In this document: in pieces, positions 21,801-36,800 of the stretch | How the letters are laid out: each line of letters starts with the position of its first letter | How positions within the stretch are numbered: the first letter of the stretch is position 1 | Source of the DNA: Owenia fusiformis | Taxonomy: Eukaryota; Annelida; Polychaeta; Sabellida; Oweniidae | Length of the DNA stretch: 64,000 nt | Assembly: GCA_903813345.2 (NCBI GenBank) | Contig: CAIIXF020000002.1 | Location: 33,436,109-33,500,108, forward strand | Reading direction: 5' to 3' | Translations under genes and position numbers: made by a program | The notes under the pieces: generated by a model | The model's input: only the letters and a program-made list of their open reading frames with translations | Told to the model about the DNA's origin: nothing | The model's database searches: none

Positions 21801-24800
21801 ACACTACACTTTTGAAAAGATAAAATGAAGTCTTATTTAAAAGTCTCAGAGTAGACCTTTATTTAAAAAGTCAACCAATCGTAAACCGAACCCTTAACCA
21901 AACTTAAATCTATGAGCACAAAACTTGACCATTTTAGTAAAACAATGTATTTTTCTCTTGTAAATTAAAACCTTGCATGGAATATATTGTACCAGTTATA
22001 TTATCAGTTTGACAATAATGTTTCGTAACCTTGTCAAACTTTATTATTTGTATTATTGCATGTAATCCATACAGGGCTCTTACCAGGAAATATTTAGGGT
22101 GTGGTGCTAACATCTTCAGAATAACCGTTCAATCGTGAAAAATCATATTAATGTTATGTTTAATCCTATTTATTGTTTATTCAGTCAAGTTTAGACTGTG
22201 GAAACAATCATGATTTGCCAGTAGGTTGTGGCGGAGGCTAAATAGAGTGTGGTGCTGCACCCCGGCTGTACCACAGTCTAAAAGCCTGGCGAGAGCCCTG
22301 CCATGTATGAAATATATGATTGATAAAATTAAAGGAGAAAAATACTTACTTGAAGTGCAGTAGAGGTTATATCCTGAAGTTTCTGGTACCTTAATAAGTG
22401 AGCCAGTTGGTTGTAGAAGATGGCATTTATATTGTTGTGAATCGTATTGAAAACAGGAACATCCCATGCTAGACACACAGAGGGATGCACAAACATAAAT
22501 ACTTGATGCAGATGTATTAACAGTGAAAACAATATCCTGCACATTTTCATGATACTTAAAAAATTCATCAATACTTGCAGCCTCGCAGTGTATAAGAAAA
22601 AATGTTGAAATTAAAATTAAAACTGATTTCATATTTCCGTTTGCGAAAATTCAAAGCGTGTCTGTCAATGGAGTTATCTTTTGGTTATTAATTCCTTGAG
22701 TGTACAGTATAGGTTTTTGTGGACTGTGTTCGATAATAGATAACATGTGGCATTTCTAAGTACTCTTGGTCAATATAAATAAGCCAAGATAATTCATTAG
22801 TGATTGAGACTGTTAAAATATAGCAATTAAAAAGATCATCATTGATCTTTGCTTCATTTATTAATTTTCAGCTCAATGATTTCACTGGTGGTATTGGATG
22901 GAAACTTCATGAAGTTTTTTGCAATCACAGATATCGATATCATTCTAAGAAAAATAGGAACAAATGAATATTTAACTTTACAAAGGTTTCTGTTAATGGC
23001 ATCCTGCTGTATTATTACTGAAACAGAAATGCTTTTATTCCATACAGAGAACAATAAGATAGGTCTAGGGAAGTCCAGAAAAGGTCAATGCCCTGAAAGA
23101 AACCCTGTAAAATATTTCAACTTGGGAAGTTTTGAAACATCCTGGGGGTCATTATCAGAACTTATGCAAAGTTCGTAACTTCATGAAATTCATAAATATT
23201 TAAAAAGTTACGAATGCGTAAAGTTACGAATCGGCTATTAACAGGACACTTTCGTAAGTCATTCATAAGTTATTTCGTTCGTAAATTGTGACGTCATCTC
23301 ATATCATTATTTAGCACAAATAAAAATATGATGTCATTTGATATCATTGTGCGCTGTGATTAAACCTGTCTCCGCGATTTCAAAGATTCCGAGCTCAGGA
23401 ACATATTTGCTTATCATGTAAGAATTGGTGCATATTTTAGCTTGAAACTTAGTATGCATATAAACATATGTGACGTCATTTTTTTGTAACTTTGCGAATC
23501 GTTCGTAACTTTACGATAGTCCTGTTAATGCACATTTACCAAATCCGTAAAATTAACAACTGACTTGCGAATTCATAACTTTGTAAAAGTTCTGTTCATG
23601 ACCCCCTGGTTAATTGAGACAAGCTATTACCATTAAGATTTTATTTGTATCTTTCATGAAATTCTTTATATGTAATTCTTCTCTAGGTGTTAACCAAGGA
23701 GTATTATGCTGTAGAGACGTCAAGAGACAAAGAGGTGTCCATACTGGAGACGCAATTAAAGGAGACAAAGCAAAAACTGGAGACTTATGAGAAGCTAGAG
23801 AGTGAATTGGATGATGTTGTTATGCAAGCAGCAGAAAGTAAGAAACTGAATCAGGGTTTTTATTGGAGTTTCTGATAACAAGTAAAATAGACAAATAAAA
23901 TGATTGGCAATTACATGTATGGCAGTTTTTCATTCCTTGTAAAATAGACTCTTAGGGTGGTTGGCAGTCGGTGGTTGGCGGTTGGTGTCTGTAACAAATT
24001 CTTACAACTTCAATAACTTAACAAATATTGTTTAGACTGACTTCATTTAAAAAAAAAATATCTACAAGTTTTCAGAAGTTCAAATCTGACTTCAGATTTG
24101 AGCAACTAGGTGGTGACATTTTGTCATGTAAATGCCTTGTATTGTAGTTGACAATAAACTATGAAGCAGAGAGAGTGTTATTCTCTTATGCCTTTGTATT
24201 TCATTATAGTTGACAATGAGTCTGAAGCAGAGAGAGTGTTATTCTCATATGGATATGGAGCTAATGTTCCCAGTACAGCCAAAAGACGCCTACAACAGAG
24301 TGTTCACCTAGCCAGACGGGTCCTACAATTAGAGAGAGCAAATAGTTCTCTCAGGCAAGAAATACAGCGAGAAACTAGCAAAGTTAAGCAGCTGTCTGAA
24401 GAAGTAAGATATGATGAAACAAATCATGGTTCATTGATTCGTCTTAGTGTGATTTTGTGAAGCCCTTGATAGCTACTCCAACCATGGTGTTGTGACCAAA
24501 ATTTGAATTCATAAGTATTGAACGGAAATAAATAAAAATACTATATCATCTCTAAATGAAATGCAAATTATGATTTTGTCACCGCCACAAGACTGCTGTG
24601 TTTAGAGTTTGATGGTTGTCAATAAATGACATGGTGTCTGTAACAAATGGCAGGTGGTGGTATTTTGCATGTTGATGCCTTGTTAAATAATACAGAAATA
24701 GTAAATCATAAAACTGTCAATTTTGAATGATAATAGGTGAAGAATCTGAATGAAGTCCTTGATGAGGCCCAACAACCATATAACTACTTAGTGGGCAGTA

Positions 24801-27800
24801 TTAGATCCAGGGATTCCCAGTTACAACAGAAAACATCACATATATCTTCTTTGGAGGAAGATGTCAGGTAAACATTAACATCATATACAGTTGTCAGGTA
24901 AACGTGACATACAATTCCTTATAGGAAGATGTCAGGTAAACATTACAGCCATATAGATTTCTTAGAGTTAGTCATCACTATAGATGTCAGGTAAGAATAT
25001 CATACAACTTCCTTATAGCAAGATGTCAGGTAAACATTAACATCATATACAGTTGTCAGGTAAACGTGACATACAATTCCTTATAGGAAGATGTCAGGTA
25101 AACATTACAGCCAGAGATTTCTTAGAGTTAGACATTACATATAGATGTCAGGTAGCATCTCCTATAGATGTCAAGAAAACATCACATATCATATATCAGT
25201 TAAATATCACATGTATGGTAGATTCTTTTAGGGATATTGGTAAAACAAAATATACCAAGATATAGTGAATTGTCCTACAGTAACTTTCAATGTAAATTGA
25301 CACTATTTCTTGATATCATTGCCTGCATTTCCTTGAGTGGACTGAAGTAATCTAAGGCAGACCTGTTTTTATATAACCACCACAATTGGTGACATATTAT
25401 TGTTAAGGTCTCCAACTTTTTTGTGGATGGTGTTTTTTTCAGCAGTTGATTGTCCGCAGTAGGTGGTCAGCATTCGGGATCTGTAACTAATGGTAGGTGG
25501 TGACATTTTGCATGCTAATGCCTTAATTCATGATATTCTTGTTTCATTAAAGGCGACTGGAGAAGGAGAGAATTGAGTTGACTAAGAGTAAAAATCAAAT
25601 GGCTGCTGACCTAGAGAGGTTGCTCAATCAAAAAGAGGTAACCTACAATTATGTTTATGAAGTTCTTTGTTAAGATATGTATTATTGTTTAGGCCCTCAA
25701 GTCTAAATGTTAGGCCTTTTATACCCATATTAATTATTGTACCCACTTAATCATGAACAGATGTGTTCATAAAGTTCTTTGTTATGGTATATAATATGTA
25801 GGCCCCCAGTCTAAATGTAAGGCCTGTAATACCCATATAGTTCTTGTATCCACCTTATCATGAAAAGTTGTGTTCATAAAGTTCTTCGTATCACCATCAT
25901 CAGTGTATACCATCGTCAGTGTTTCACCTTCATCAGTGTAGCACCATCATCAGTGTATTACCATCAGCTTAAAGCATTAAAATTGTATTTTTAGTAATTA
26001 TATCTTCATACGTGTATACTTATTTTACATATTTTCTAGGAAATGGCATTAATGAAGCAAGTTGTCAGGGGTCTTCACCTCAGTCGCCATGGTAACAAGG
26101 AATCTAGCGAACCAATCAGATCTCATAATGGCCCTATTGACCCTGATCCTCATAGACCAGACCCAACAGTGTTTGTAAGTCCTTTATGTTTGATATTATT
26201 AGAAAAATCACAAAACTGCAAACCTAGATTTATACCTGCACATGCTGTTAGAAAGCAAGTCTCAAGTCATACTAAGAGGGGGATAAACCCCAGGGTTCAA
26301 AGATGACATATGCTTATAATGTAAATCTGTATTGAGATGACATCGTCGCTGATTGGTTTAGCAAGATGATCGTTGATTGGTTTAAAACTAGATCAATTTG
26401 AAAACTTTGAAAACCAAGATGGATGGTAAGTACTTCCGGGAAAGGAGGTGCACGAAGGAGGAAATCGTATGTCATCAATTGAATCATGGGGTTTTCCCTC
26501 CTCTTAGTCATACTTTTGTTTATTATCCCATCAGACGAAGTTCGGAGGGATATAGGGATGCCTCCATCCGTCTGTCTGTCCATGCGTCTGTCCGTCTGTC
26601 TGTCCGGGTAATAACTCAAATACCGGTGGCCTTATTTTGTTCATATTTTGTACACATATACCTTATGGGAGTAGAAGTTCTGCTTGAAAGCCGATTTTTA
26701 AAATGGCCACTCATTTAAAAATGGCAGCCATTTTAGTGCCGATTTTACAGTAATTTAGGTACAATATGTAAAACTGTAATAGCAATATGTTTTAAATGTA
26801 AAACAATTATATAGGACATTAATAAAGCTAGAAATGTAGATATTAAAGAAGCACATGGCAGCCATCTTGAAAAATGGTGGCCTTCACATGTTATTTTAAC
26901 GTATGTTACTATAACTCAAAAAGTAGTGGAGAGATTTTGTTCATATTTGGTATGTGAATACTATAAGCATGGCACACTGTCTAATGACACTTTTGGTAGA
27001 AGGTGGCCTAATTTTTCAAAATGGCCACCATTTTAACGTATTTTACTATAACTCGAAAAGTAGTGGAGCGATTTTGTTCATATTTGGTATGTGAATACTA
27101 TAAGCATGGCACACTGTCTAATGACACTTTTGGTAGAAGGTGGCCATTTTTCAAAATGGCTGCCATTTTTGCTATATTTTGTTTGTAAAAATGCCAGCCA
27201 TGGCTGTTCGATGGGATTTGCTACGCTTTGGCGTTGCTGTTGTCTAATTTTTTACTTGATGACTGGATGGTTGCGCTTTGATACTTTGCAGGAAAAAATG
27301 TTTTAGAACTACCAGCATCAATTATATAATAAAGCATTGGTAATCTTGTGTATGTCCAAATATTGTGTTTAAGGATATTATTCAATGTGGGATTTCATAT
27401 GGTACTAGTAGGCTATTTGCCAACAGTACACATACAGACCACATGGGAATATGCAGGATACATACAGTTGTTAGTTGGATATTATTTGAAAGAAAGCATT
27501 AATATGAATATTAACTCAATATAATTTACTCTAGTAGCAAGCAGGAAAATTCTCAATAAATGGTGTATAGTTGGTTTGGCAGCATTTTCAGTTAGGGGAG
27601 AGTCTTGGATGAAACTTCCACCTAGGTGATAGCTTCGCAGAGTGGTAGGAAGTTCTTTTTTGGAGGGGTTAGCCCCCCACCCCCAAAAAACACCCCACCC
27701 TGGAAAAAAAATTGTTCACACTAAATAACCTTAGATATTTTGATGTTTGTAAGTGACATACATAGATATTATATATATGAATCATTTGCAGTATAATTTA

Positions 27801-30800
27801 TGCTGATCACTCAGGTATAGCCTTGGATGACCCTATTTTTGAATGTATGACTTTTTAGCTTAGAAATTCGATGTTGAAAATATTGTGGTCAGGTTTCTAA
27901 CTACTGTAACTAGACATGTAAATTGAACAAGTTCAATTTAAGACTCCAGATTTCAGACTTTTTTTAAGCTGAGTCATCCAAATACTTGTAAGCTGAGTCA
28001 TTCAGAATAAGCTGAGTCAGCTAGAATATAGACATTTAGACAACTCTTAAGAATGTTATCTTCGACTCCATTGGCTTAACATGGGGATATCATCATATCG
28101 ACTTTTCAAGACTTCAAACCGCTATAACTATCTTATCAGAAGCTGGATCGAAATTTGGTTTAAAGATTCTGATTCCTGGGAAAATTCTACCCTTAATTCA
28201 TAGCTCATATGTTAAATTTGGAGAACTTTTTATTTTGACCTACTTTTCGGACACCATATCTCAAAAGTGGGTCAAAATACTTTCTGACGGCAAAAGGCTA
28301 ACACTATTAGCACACTCTTTGCTACCTGTATACAAAATTTTGAAGTAAATTATTAAGTGTAGTGTCAGAATCGTAAAAATAAGGAAAAACTATGAATTTG
28401 ACCTAGATTTTGACCTAGGCATTTTGGTGTCCAAATTTTGAAGCTAGGTAGCTTTTGAGGTCCCCTTCTTTTATAAGCATTCATTATGTTAAGCTGTACT
28501 CAGTCTATATCTTGTATTTTACACTTCGAAAAAGTCTTTTTTCCCATTGACTTAACATGGGCACCAAATTTAGCGATTTTTGAGCTTTCAAAACGCCATA
28601 ACTTCCGAACTGGAAGTCCGATCCAAATTTGGTTTGCAGATTCGGATTCCTGAGATCATTATCCCATCAAACGAATTTCGGTGGGATATAGGGAACGCCT
28701 CTGTCTGTCCGTCCGTACGTACGTGACGCCCGTCCGTCCGTCCATCTGTCCGTCCGTCTGTCCGGGCAATAACTCAAATACCGCTGGCCCAATTTTGTTC
28801 ATATTTTGTATACATATACCCAATGGGGATAGAAGTTCTTCTCGAAAACGGATTTTCAAAATGGCCGCTCAAAAAAAATGGCCGCCATTTTAGTGCCGAT
28901 TTTACAGTAATTTAGGTACTGCATATAAAACTGTAATAGCAATATGTTTTAAATGTAAAAAAGTTATATAAAACATTGATTAAGCTAGAAATGTAAATAT
29001 AGAAGAAATACATGGCAGCCATCTTGAAAAATGGCTGCCTTTACACGTCATTTTACGATTTTTGCTGTAACTTGAAAAGTAGTTTAGCGATTTTGTTCAT
29101 ATTTGGTATTTGAATACTTTAAGCTTGGCACAATGTCTAATGACATGTTTGGTAGTAGGCGTCCATTTTTCAAAATGGCCGCCATTTTTACGTGTGTTAT
29201 TTAACATTTTTTACTGTAATTCAAAAAGTAGTGGAGCGATTTTGTTCATATTTGGTATGTGAATACTTTAAGCATGGCACAATGTCTAATGACATTTTGG
29301 GTAGTAGGCGGCCATTTTGAAAAATGGCAGACATTATTAAGTATGTTATTTTACATTTTTATCGCACTTTGAAAAAGTGCTATATTGTTGTCGTCTTGTG
29401 CTGTTGGGCGGGCGTGCAGTTGTGCGGGCGTGCGGGCGGCACATAAACCAAATCTTGTCATCAAATTTCCAGGATAACTGCTTACCTGTTCAACTTGAAA
29501 TTTTTACAGATGCAAGAGAAGACTAGTACCAAGATCTGATTAGGTTAAGGGCATGCTGGGTAAACTACGTGGCGGCCATTTTGAATTTTTCAACAAATCT
29601 TGTCATCAAAATTCCAGGAAAACCACTTATCCGTTCAACTTGAAATTTTTACAGATGCAAGAGTAGACTATTGTCAAGATCTGATTAGGTTTTGGGTATG
29701 CTGGCTGAATTACATGGTGGCCATTTTGAATTTTTCAATTTGGCGGCCATTTTGAATTTTTCAACTTGCTCCAAATTGACCAAATTTTTTTTTTAAAAAC
29801 ATCTACAAGTTCTCAGAAGTTCAAATCTGACCTTAGATTTCAGATTTGACCTTTCATCCACCTTCAGTGACCTTGAAAAGGTCAAAAAAGTTGATTTTCT
29901 AAATTGATATTTTGGATTTAAATTTAGGTCAGCTTAATTACAAAACACCTACTGAGGTCTGAAAAAGTGAAATTTTCAAGGTCGAAGGTCAAGGTCATTA
30001 AACTAGGTCACAAATGATGTTATCCAAGTTTCTCAAAGTTTGAGACTACAAATCAATTCTTGTCATCAAAATTCCAAGAAAACCGCTAACCTGTTCAACT
30101 TGAAATTTTTACACATGCAAGAGCAAACTAGTGCCAAGATCTGATTAGGTTAAGGGCATGCTGGGTAAACTACGTGGCAGCCATTTTGAATTTTTCAACA
30201 AATCTTGTCATCAAAATTCCAGGAAAACCACTTATCCGTTCAACTTGAAATTTTTACAGATGCAAGAGCAGACTATTGTCAAGATCTGATTAGGTTTTGG
30301 GTATGCTGGCTGAATTACATGGTGGCCATTTTGAATTTTTCAATTTGGCGGCCATTTTGAATTTTTTAACTTGCTCCAAATTGACCAAATTTTTTTTTTA
30401 AAAACATCTACAAGTTCTCAGAAGTTCAAATCTGACCTTAGATTTCAGATTTGACCTTTCATCCACCTTCAGTGACCTTGAAAAGGTCAAAAAAGTTGAT
30501 TTTCTAAATTGATATTTTGGATTTAAATTTAGGTCAGCTTAATTACAAAACACCTACTAAGGTCTGAAAAAGTGAAATTTTCAAGGTCGAAGGTCAAGGT
30601 CATTAAACTAGGTCACAAATGATGTTATCCAAGTTTCTCAAAGTTTGAGACTACAAATCAATTCTTGTCATCAAAATTCCAAGAAAACCGCTAACCTGTT
30701 CAACTTGAAATTTTTACACATAAAAAAGCAGACTAGTGCCAAGATCTGATTAGGTTAAGGGCATGCTGGGTAAACTACGTGGCAGCCATTTTGAATTTTT

Positions 30801-33800
30801 CAAAAAATCTTGTCATCAAAATTCCAGGAAAACCACTTATCCGTTCAACTTGAAATTTTTACAGATGCAAGAGCAGACTATTGCCAAGATCTGATTAGGT
30901 TTTGGGTATGCTGGCTGAATAACATGGTGGCCATTTTGAATTTTTCAATTTGGTGGCCATTTTGAATTTTTCAACTTGCTCCAAATTGACCAAATTTTTT
31001 TTTAAAAAACATCTACAAGTTCTCAGAAGTTCAAATCTGACCTTAGATTTCAGATTGGACCTTTCGTTGACCTTCAGTGACCTTTAAAAGGTCAAAAATT
31101 TGATTTTCTAAATTGATATTTTGGATTTAAATTTAGGTCAGCTTAATTACAAAACACCTACTGAGGTCTGAAAAAGTGAAATTTTCAAGGTCGAAGGTCA
31201 TCAAATAAGGTCACAAACAATGTTATCTAAATTTTCCCAAAGTTCAAGACTACAAATAAATTCTTGTCATCAAAATTGCAGGAAACCGCTAACCTTGTCA
31301 ACTTGAAATGTTTACAGATGCAAGAGCAGACTAGTGCCAAAGTCTGATTAGGTTTTGGCCATGCTGGGTAAATTGCATGGTGGCCAGTTTGCTCTTCAAA
31401 GTGCGATATTTATCACTGTGTGTCTTGTTTACTATTCATTTGGCAATTCAGTTGTAAATTTTCTCTCAAAAAAAAAATCTTCCAAATTTGTTGAATTTTC
31501 TTGCAGAAATCGCCTACTCCCCCCTCCATCCATTTTGTACGATCACCGGGCGTGAGAAATGTTTTGCCATTTAAACTTATTTTGACACTATCTGAATTTT
31601 TTTTATGAAATTCAAATAGAGTGGCAACTGGATATAAACACTGATTAATAGGTTTAATTTTAGAAAAATCATTATCCCTAGATAAATCAATTCAGCGTTC
31701 AGTTTTTCGTGTAGTTTTACGTATACATGTATTCACAAAAATGTCTCGACAACATCTACTCAAAATGTAAATATCCTAATTAACCAAAAAATATTCATTG
31801 ATCTATAGGGATATAGTGAAGCCCTCCATCAGTCATTCAGTTCTCTCATCCGGAAGATAACTTGAATACTAGTGGAGGGATTATTTCATTATTTCAATTT
31901 ATTATACTCAAATGAAAGGCGATTTAGAGTACTATGACTCGGGCCTCAGAAAATTCAAAATGGGAATTCAATGTGGGATTTTGCAATTTTCAAATTTCTT
32001 CAAACTATGGCTGTATTAAACTCAAATTGAAGAAATTTTAGAGTAGAATGTAGGTACATGTAGTTAACAGTTTTTTAATTTTATATCTTAATATTGTTTG
32101 TAAAAGGTTCTTATTGTACATGCAGTGGTATACATGTTTTAACAACCAAGAGGTTTTAGAAATATTATCTTCATCACTTTAATTTGATTAATCACAAGTC
32201 AAAGCCCTATCTATGGGTGATCCTTTAACTTTCACTGTGCTTTGCATATTTTATTTATATGCTAATGTGGTGTTCTAGAGTTTGATATGTAAAGACCTTG
32301 ACACTAATTTACGAAGATAGCCCTAGATTGTGTTCATGCTTACCTTGCTCGTAGCAAGCTTTTACCAGGAGGGGGAGCTTTTTCACAATTTGGCTAAAAA
32401 TCATGCGAATGGTGAAAAACTGCATGATTTTGAAAGAATTTCTGGCCAGAGAGGGAGCTTCCCCTCCCCCAGCTCCCCCTCTGGCTACGGGCCTGCTTAC
32501 AGATGCTAACAATATTGTCAATTTACAATGTGCTCCATGTTAGTTATACTGCCCATTGTTACAAAAAATACCTGCTTGGTTGTTTGCTTTTAAGAGGAAA
32601 TTTGACAGGGACACAAGAGTGCCCTCTGCACTTGCTGATAAATAAGGCTACGCTCATTTTGCTTGTCTCGACCCTATTAAATCTTGTGTCCTTTGGTTTG
32701 TGACATTGAATCTGACATAGCAGTGATGAAATCATTGATGTCCATTTTCCTTGTAATTGACTTTGCAATTTTCAGTTTGTTTACAAAGTAATTAGGTAAT
32801 TGCCCACCTATATCTTTTTGCGCTTGCATGTAATGCAGATGGTCATGACTCATGACCTTTTAACTAAGGTTGTCATCGATAGAAAAATTGTTGTTTTTAA
32901 CTCACATGGTGAGGTTTTGCAATTGCCCCTTTTCCATCTGTTTAAAAACCTCTTGTCAATAGGATTATCGTTTTAAGTTATTTTTGTTCAACGTCAGTAC
33001 AGAAAACCCCCCTATGACTCCTGGTTCAAAAGCTTGCCTATTTTCAAAATGGCTGCCCATTTTTTGGACCATATAGCTTTATTCCAGTCAATATTTCTAG
33101 CTCCTATGGCTTATGCCAATTTAATTGCTAAAATTCAACTTTGTTGCAAGAGGGGTCCACTATCAAGTTAATGATTATGTAACATAAGATAAATAGAGTA
33201 ATCGTGTTTATGGGGTCGCATCTGGCACAACAAATGTAGCTTACTATTTTAATAATATTTTTTTGAAAGCATAAAATCATAACTGATGTGTCCATATACT
33301 AGTTTTCAAAAAATGTCTCATTGTATTCATTCACACATAGTGGAGACTGTCTGTTGTTCATGGGTCATTGTATCATCACATCTCCAGGGACTAGAGACTG
33401 GTGATGTATTTGTTTATTTAAAAGTCACATTGAAAGATATAAATAAATGTAAAATAACCGAATAAATTTCACCAAGACCACTTTAACCTCATTTGAAATG
33501 TTATCATCCTTGAACATGATAAAGAATAGTTGAAAAATATTTACCTTTAAATTTCTTGTATTTATGAACTGCCTTTGAAATTATGTGACTGTTTTTATTT
33601 TGTGGTTATAAATTGTTAATTTATGGAAATAAAGGTCACATGAACTCCTTCATGCCACAGACATTTATCTAATAAAAGTTATTCTTATACCCTGGATGCA
33701 TGTGCTGCTTTATGTCTGATGAATAAATGTAATTTCTTAACAATTTGAACATGACTGTATTCACGCCTTCTATAAAATTTGAATAAAGTCAATATTTCAC

Positions 33801-36800
33801 CTGTTTTTTATTGGTCCATATAATACCTGGTCTATAATAAGTGTTTTGTTCAGTACTTAATGCTAAATTGAAGTGACAATTTTGCAAAAGTTTTCATGTT
33901 CTAATCGTAATGTAGTCCTTGGATCGGATAGTTTATTGAGTAATATGTACCTTAGGACTCATAAGCACAAAAGATTTCGAACCTATCACTCCCTCCATTC
34001 GGTCTTTTGGGGGAACAGAAAACGTTTGTGCCTAGCCCTGCAGTATTTATTCGTTGATATAATACCAGCTCTTTGCTCTGTATTTCTTTATAAAAACACT
34101 ATTTGAATAGATTTACATGCTTATGATATTACGTTACTGTATGAAGTCACAATGCAGCAAAATTGTTTAACATTGCTGGCCATAGGGTAATAGAAGTACA
34201 ATGTAATGTAAAACCCAAATGTTATTTACTAAATTGCCAATGGTCTGATTCATTTGCAAATTAGCCATTTATATCAACCTTAATGAGTAGAATACTGAAA
34301 TAGTGTGAATCATGACATAAAACACCGACTTAAAAATTCCTACTTGGTGTTTATGTCAATATACATTCCACTACTACTGCCATCTTTATGATTCTTAGTG
34401 CCATGTTTTTTATGTCATTATGTCACCATCAAAAAATGGTGACATATTGTTATGGTCTCCATTTTTATGTGACGGTGACTGACGGTTGGTGGTTGGCATG
34501 TTGTTGGCAGATTCTTACAACTTCCAGTAACTTAACAAATACTGTTTAGACTAACTTCAATTTTTTTAAAGTTATCTACAAATTCTCAGCAGTTCAAATC
34601 TGACTTTAGATTAGAGATTTGACCTTCAATGATCTTCTCAATGTCAAGAAATGTCAAAAGGTCTTTTTTCAACTTGGTTCATCTTAATACATTTGGATAT
34701 TGTCTGTAGACTGAAGTAGTTCCAACTCAATTTTTAATTCCAACTTAATTTCCAACTCAATTATAGGGAACGCCTCCGTCCGTCCGTCCAGGCAATAACT
34801 CAAATACCGTTGGCCCGATTTTGTTCATATTTTGTACACATATACCTATGGGGGTAGAAGTTCTGCTCGAAAGCCGATTTTCAAAATGGCAGCTCATTTA
34901 AAAATGGCGGTCATTTTAGTGCCGATTTTACAGTAATTTAGGTGCAATATGAAAAACTGTAATAGCAATATGTTTTAAATGTAAAATAATTATATAGGAC
35001 ATTGATAAAGCTAGAAATAAAGAAGCACATGGCAGCCATCTTGAAAAATGGCGGCCTTTACTTTTACGATTTTTGCTGTAACTCAAGAAGTAGTGGAGCG
35101 ATTTTGTTCATATTTGGTATGTGAATACTATAAGCATGGCACACTGTCTAATGACACTTTTGGTAGGAGGCGGCCATTTTGAAAAATGGCGGCCATTTTA
35201 ACATATTTTACTATAACTCAAAAAGTAGTGGAGCGATTTTGTTCATATTTGGTTTGTGAATACTATAAGCATGGCACACTGTCTAATGACACTTTTGGTA
35301 TGAACCATTTTCCTCTTTAAAACCAATGTCCAATGAGTGTTCAAGATTCGTTTGCATAAAAGTGTGATAATAAGTCCTTTTTAAATTTCCCTGCAAACTG
35401 AAACGTGTTGGTGATAAAGTTTCGTTCAAATATGACTTAGAATTATGATAAATGAAAAACCTATGTTGGGTCATTGTTTTGGATTCAGATTATTCAATCA
35501 TGGCTTTAACGACAAATTCCCCTGCATTTTTATACATTTCAGAAGTCTCCAACTCATTCAGGTTCCTTCTGAAATTACTAATTAAATGTCCATGAGCTTT
35601 CAAAACTTTGAAACCAGATTTCTTTTGCTAATACAGTAGTTTTTGGCTCACACAGTGAGCCTATGGGATCGACCAGGCTTCCGTCCGTCTGTTGGTCCGT
35701 CCGTTGGTCCCTCCGTCTGTCCATCAACTTTGGCCACACAAATTAAAACTGCTATTCAGATTGAGTCATATCCACATTCATTTTATGCATATCCATAATG
35801 CCTATTTGACTTATCATCGCCATTTTCCAAGTTCGCTCGGTTTCCAAGAAATTGCTGATTTTGATGTCAAAAAGTCAAATTTTCTGTAAATATGAAGGTT
35901 CTACTGTGACTGTGGGTCCTTCATTTGAAATAATAGTCCTAAAAATATCAGTGTCATTTGATAAAATAGGGCATGGGCTTTCAAATTGAAAGCCCATGAA
36001 TAGGGGTAGTATCCATTCTTCGCATTCTTTCATTACTTCACTCCCACATGTTCTCCTGCTGAATGTAAAACAGGGTGAATATATATATATTTACTATAAC
36101 TCGAAAAGTAGTGGAGCTATTTTGTTGATATGCATAAGGGTCATCCCTATACCTGAAATTCGTAAATTTAACACCTTATATTTTAAATTTTCAAATTTTG
36201 GACTTGTTAAAAACCTTTAACTTCCTTATAACCCATCTAAATCTTGTTTTACATCTTAGTCCCACATTACAAAACCATGAATATCATCACAGAGGGATGG
36301 ATCTAGAAACTATAGGGGTCAGCCATGGCTATACCTGAAATTTGTAAATTGGAAACCTTATATTTACAAATTTCCAAATTTTGGACATGTTTAAAACATC
36401 ATCATAGAGGGATGGATCTAGAAACTTTAGGGGTCAGCTATAGTCATACACAAAATCCAGCTGTCAAAACTGTCAAATTTTTCGAAAAATCAACAATTTT
36501 TTTCTCAGCTCCTACCTCTTCAATGGCTTTGCATCTTTCAGGGTTACTAATCCTGCTATTAGGCCCTTCACATGAATTTGTTCAACCTTTTACAGGGTTT
36601 GAAAAGTTACAATCAAAATAGTAAGAAAATGGGTCACGAATTTGCCCCCTGGGGTACACACTTTGTACTAATAAATGATCTATATATATAATATCTGTGT
36701 ACGTCACTTACAAACATCAAAATATCTAAGGTTATTTAGTGTGAACAAATTTTTCCCCAGGGTGGGGGTGGAGGGCTAACCCCTCAAAAAAAGAACTTCC

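Noticed and set aside
24148-24187. Possible extra PIBF1 exon
   Set aside because: It is a partial copy of the start of exon 10, contains a stop after five codons and has no donor of its own.
29361-31407. Regularly spaced repeats considered as a CRISPR-like array
   Set aside because: The units are 605 bp long with no unique spacers, and the sequence is an animal intron.
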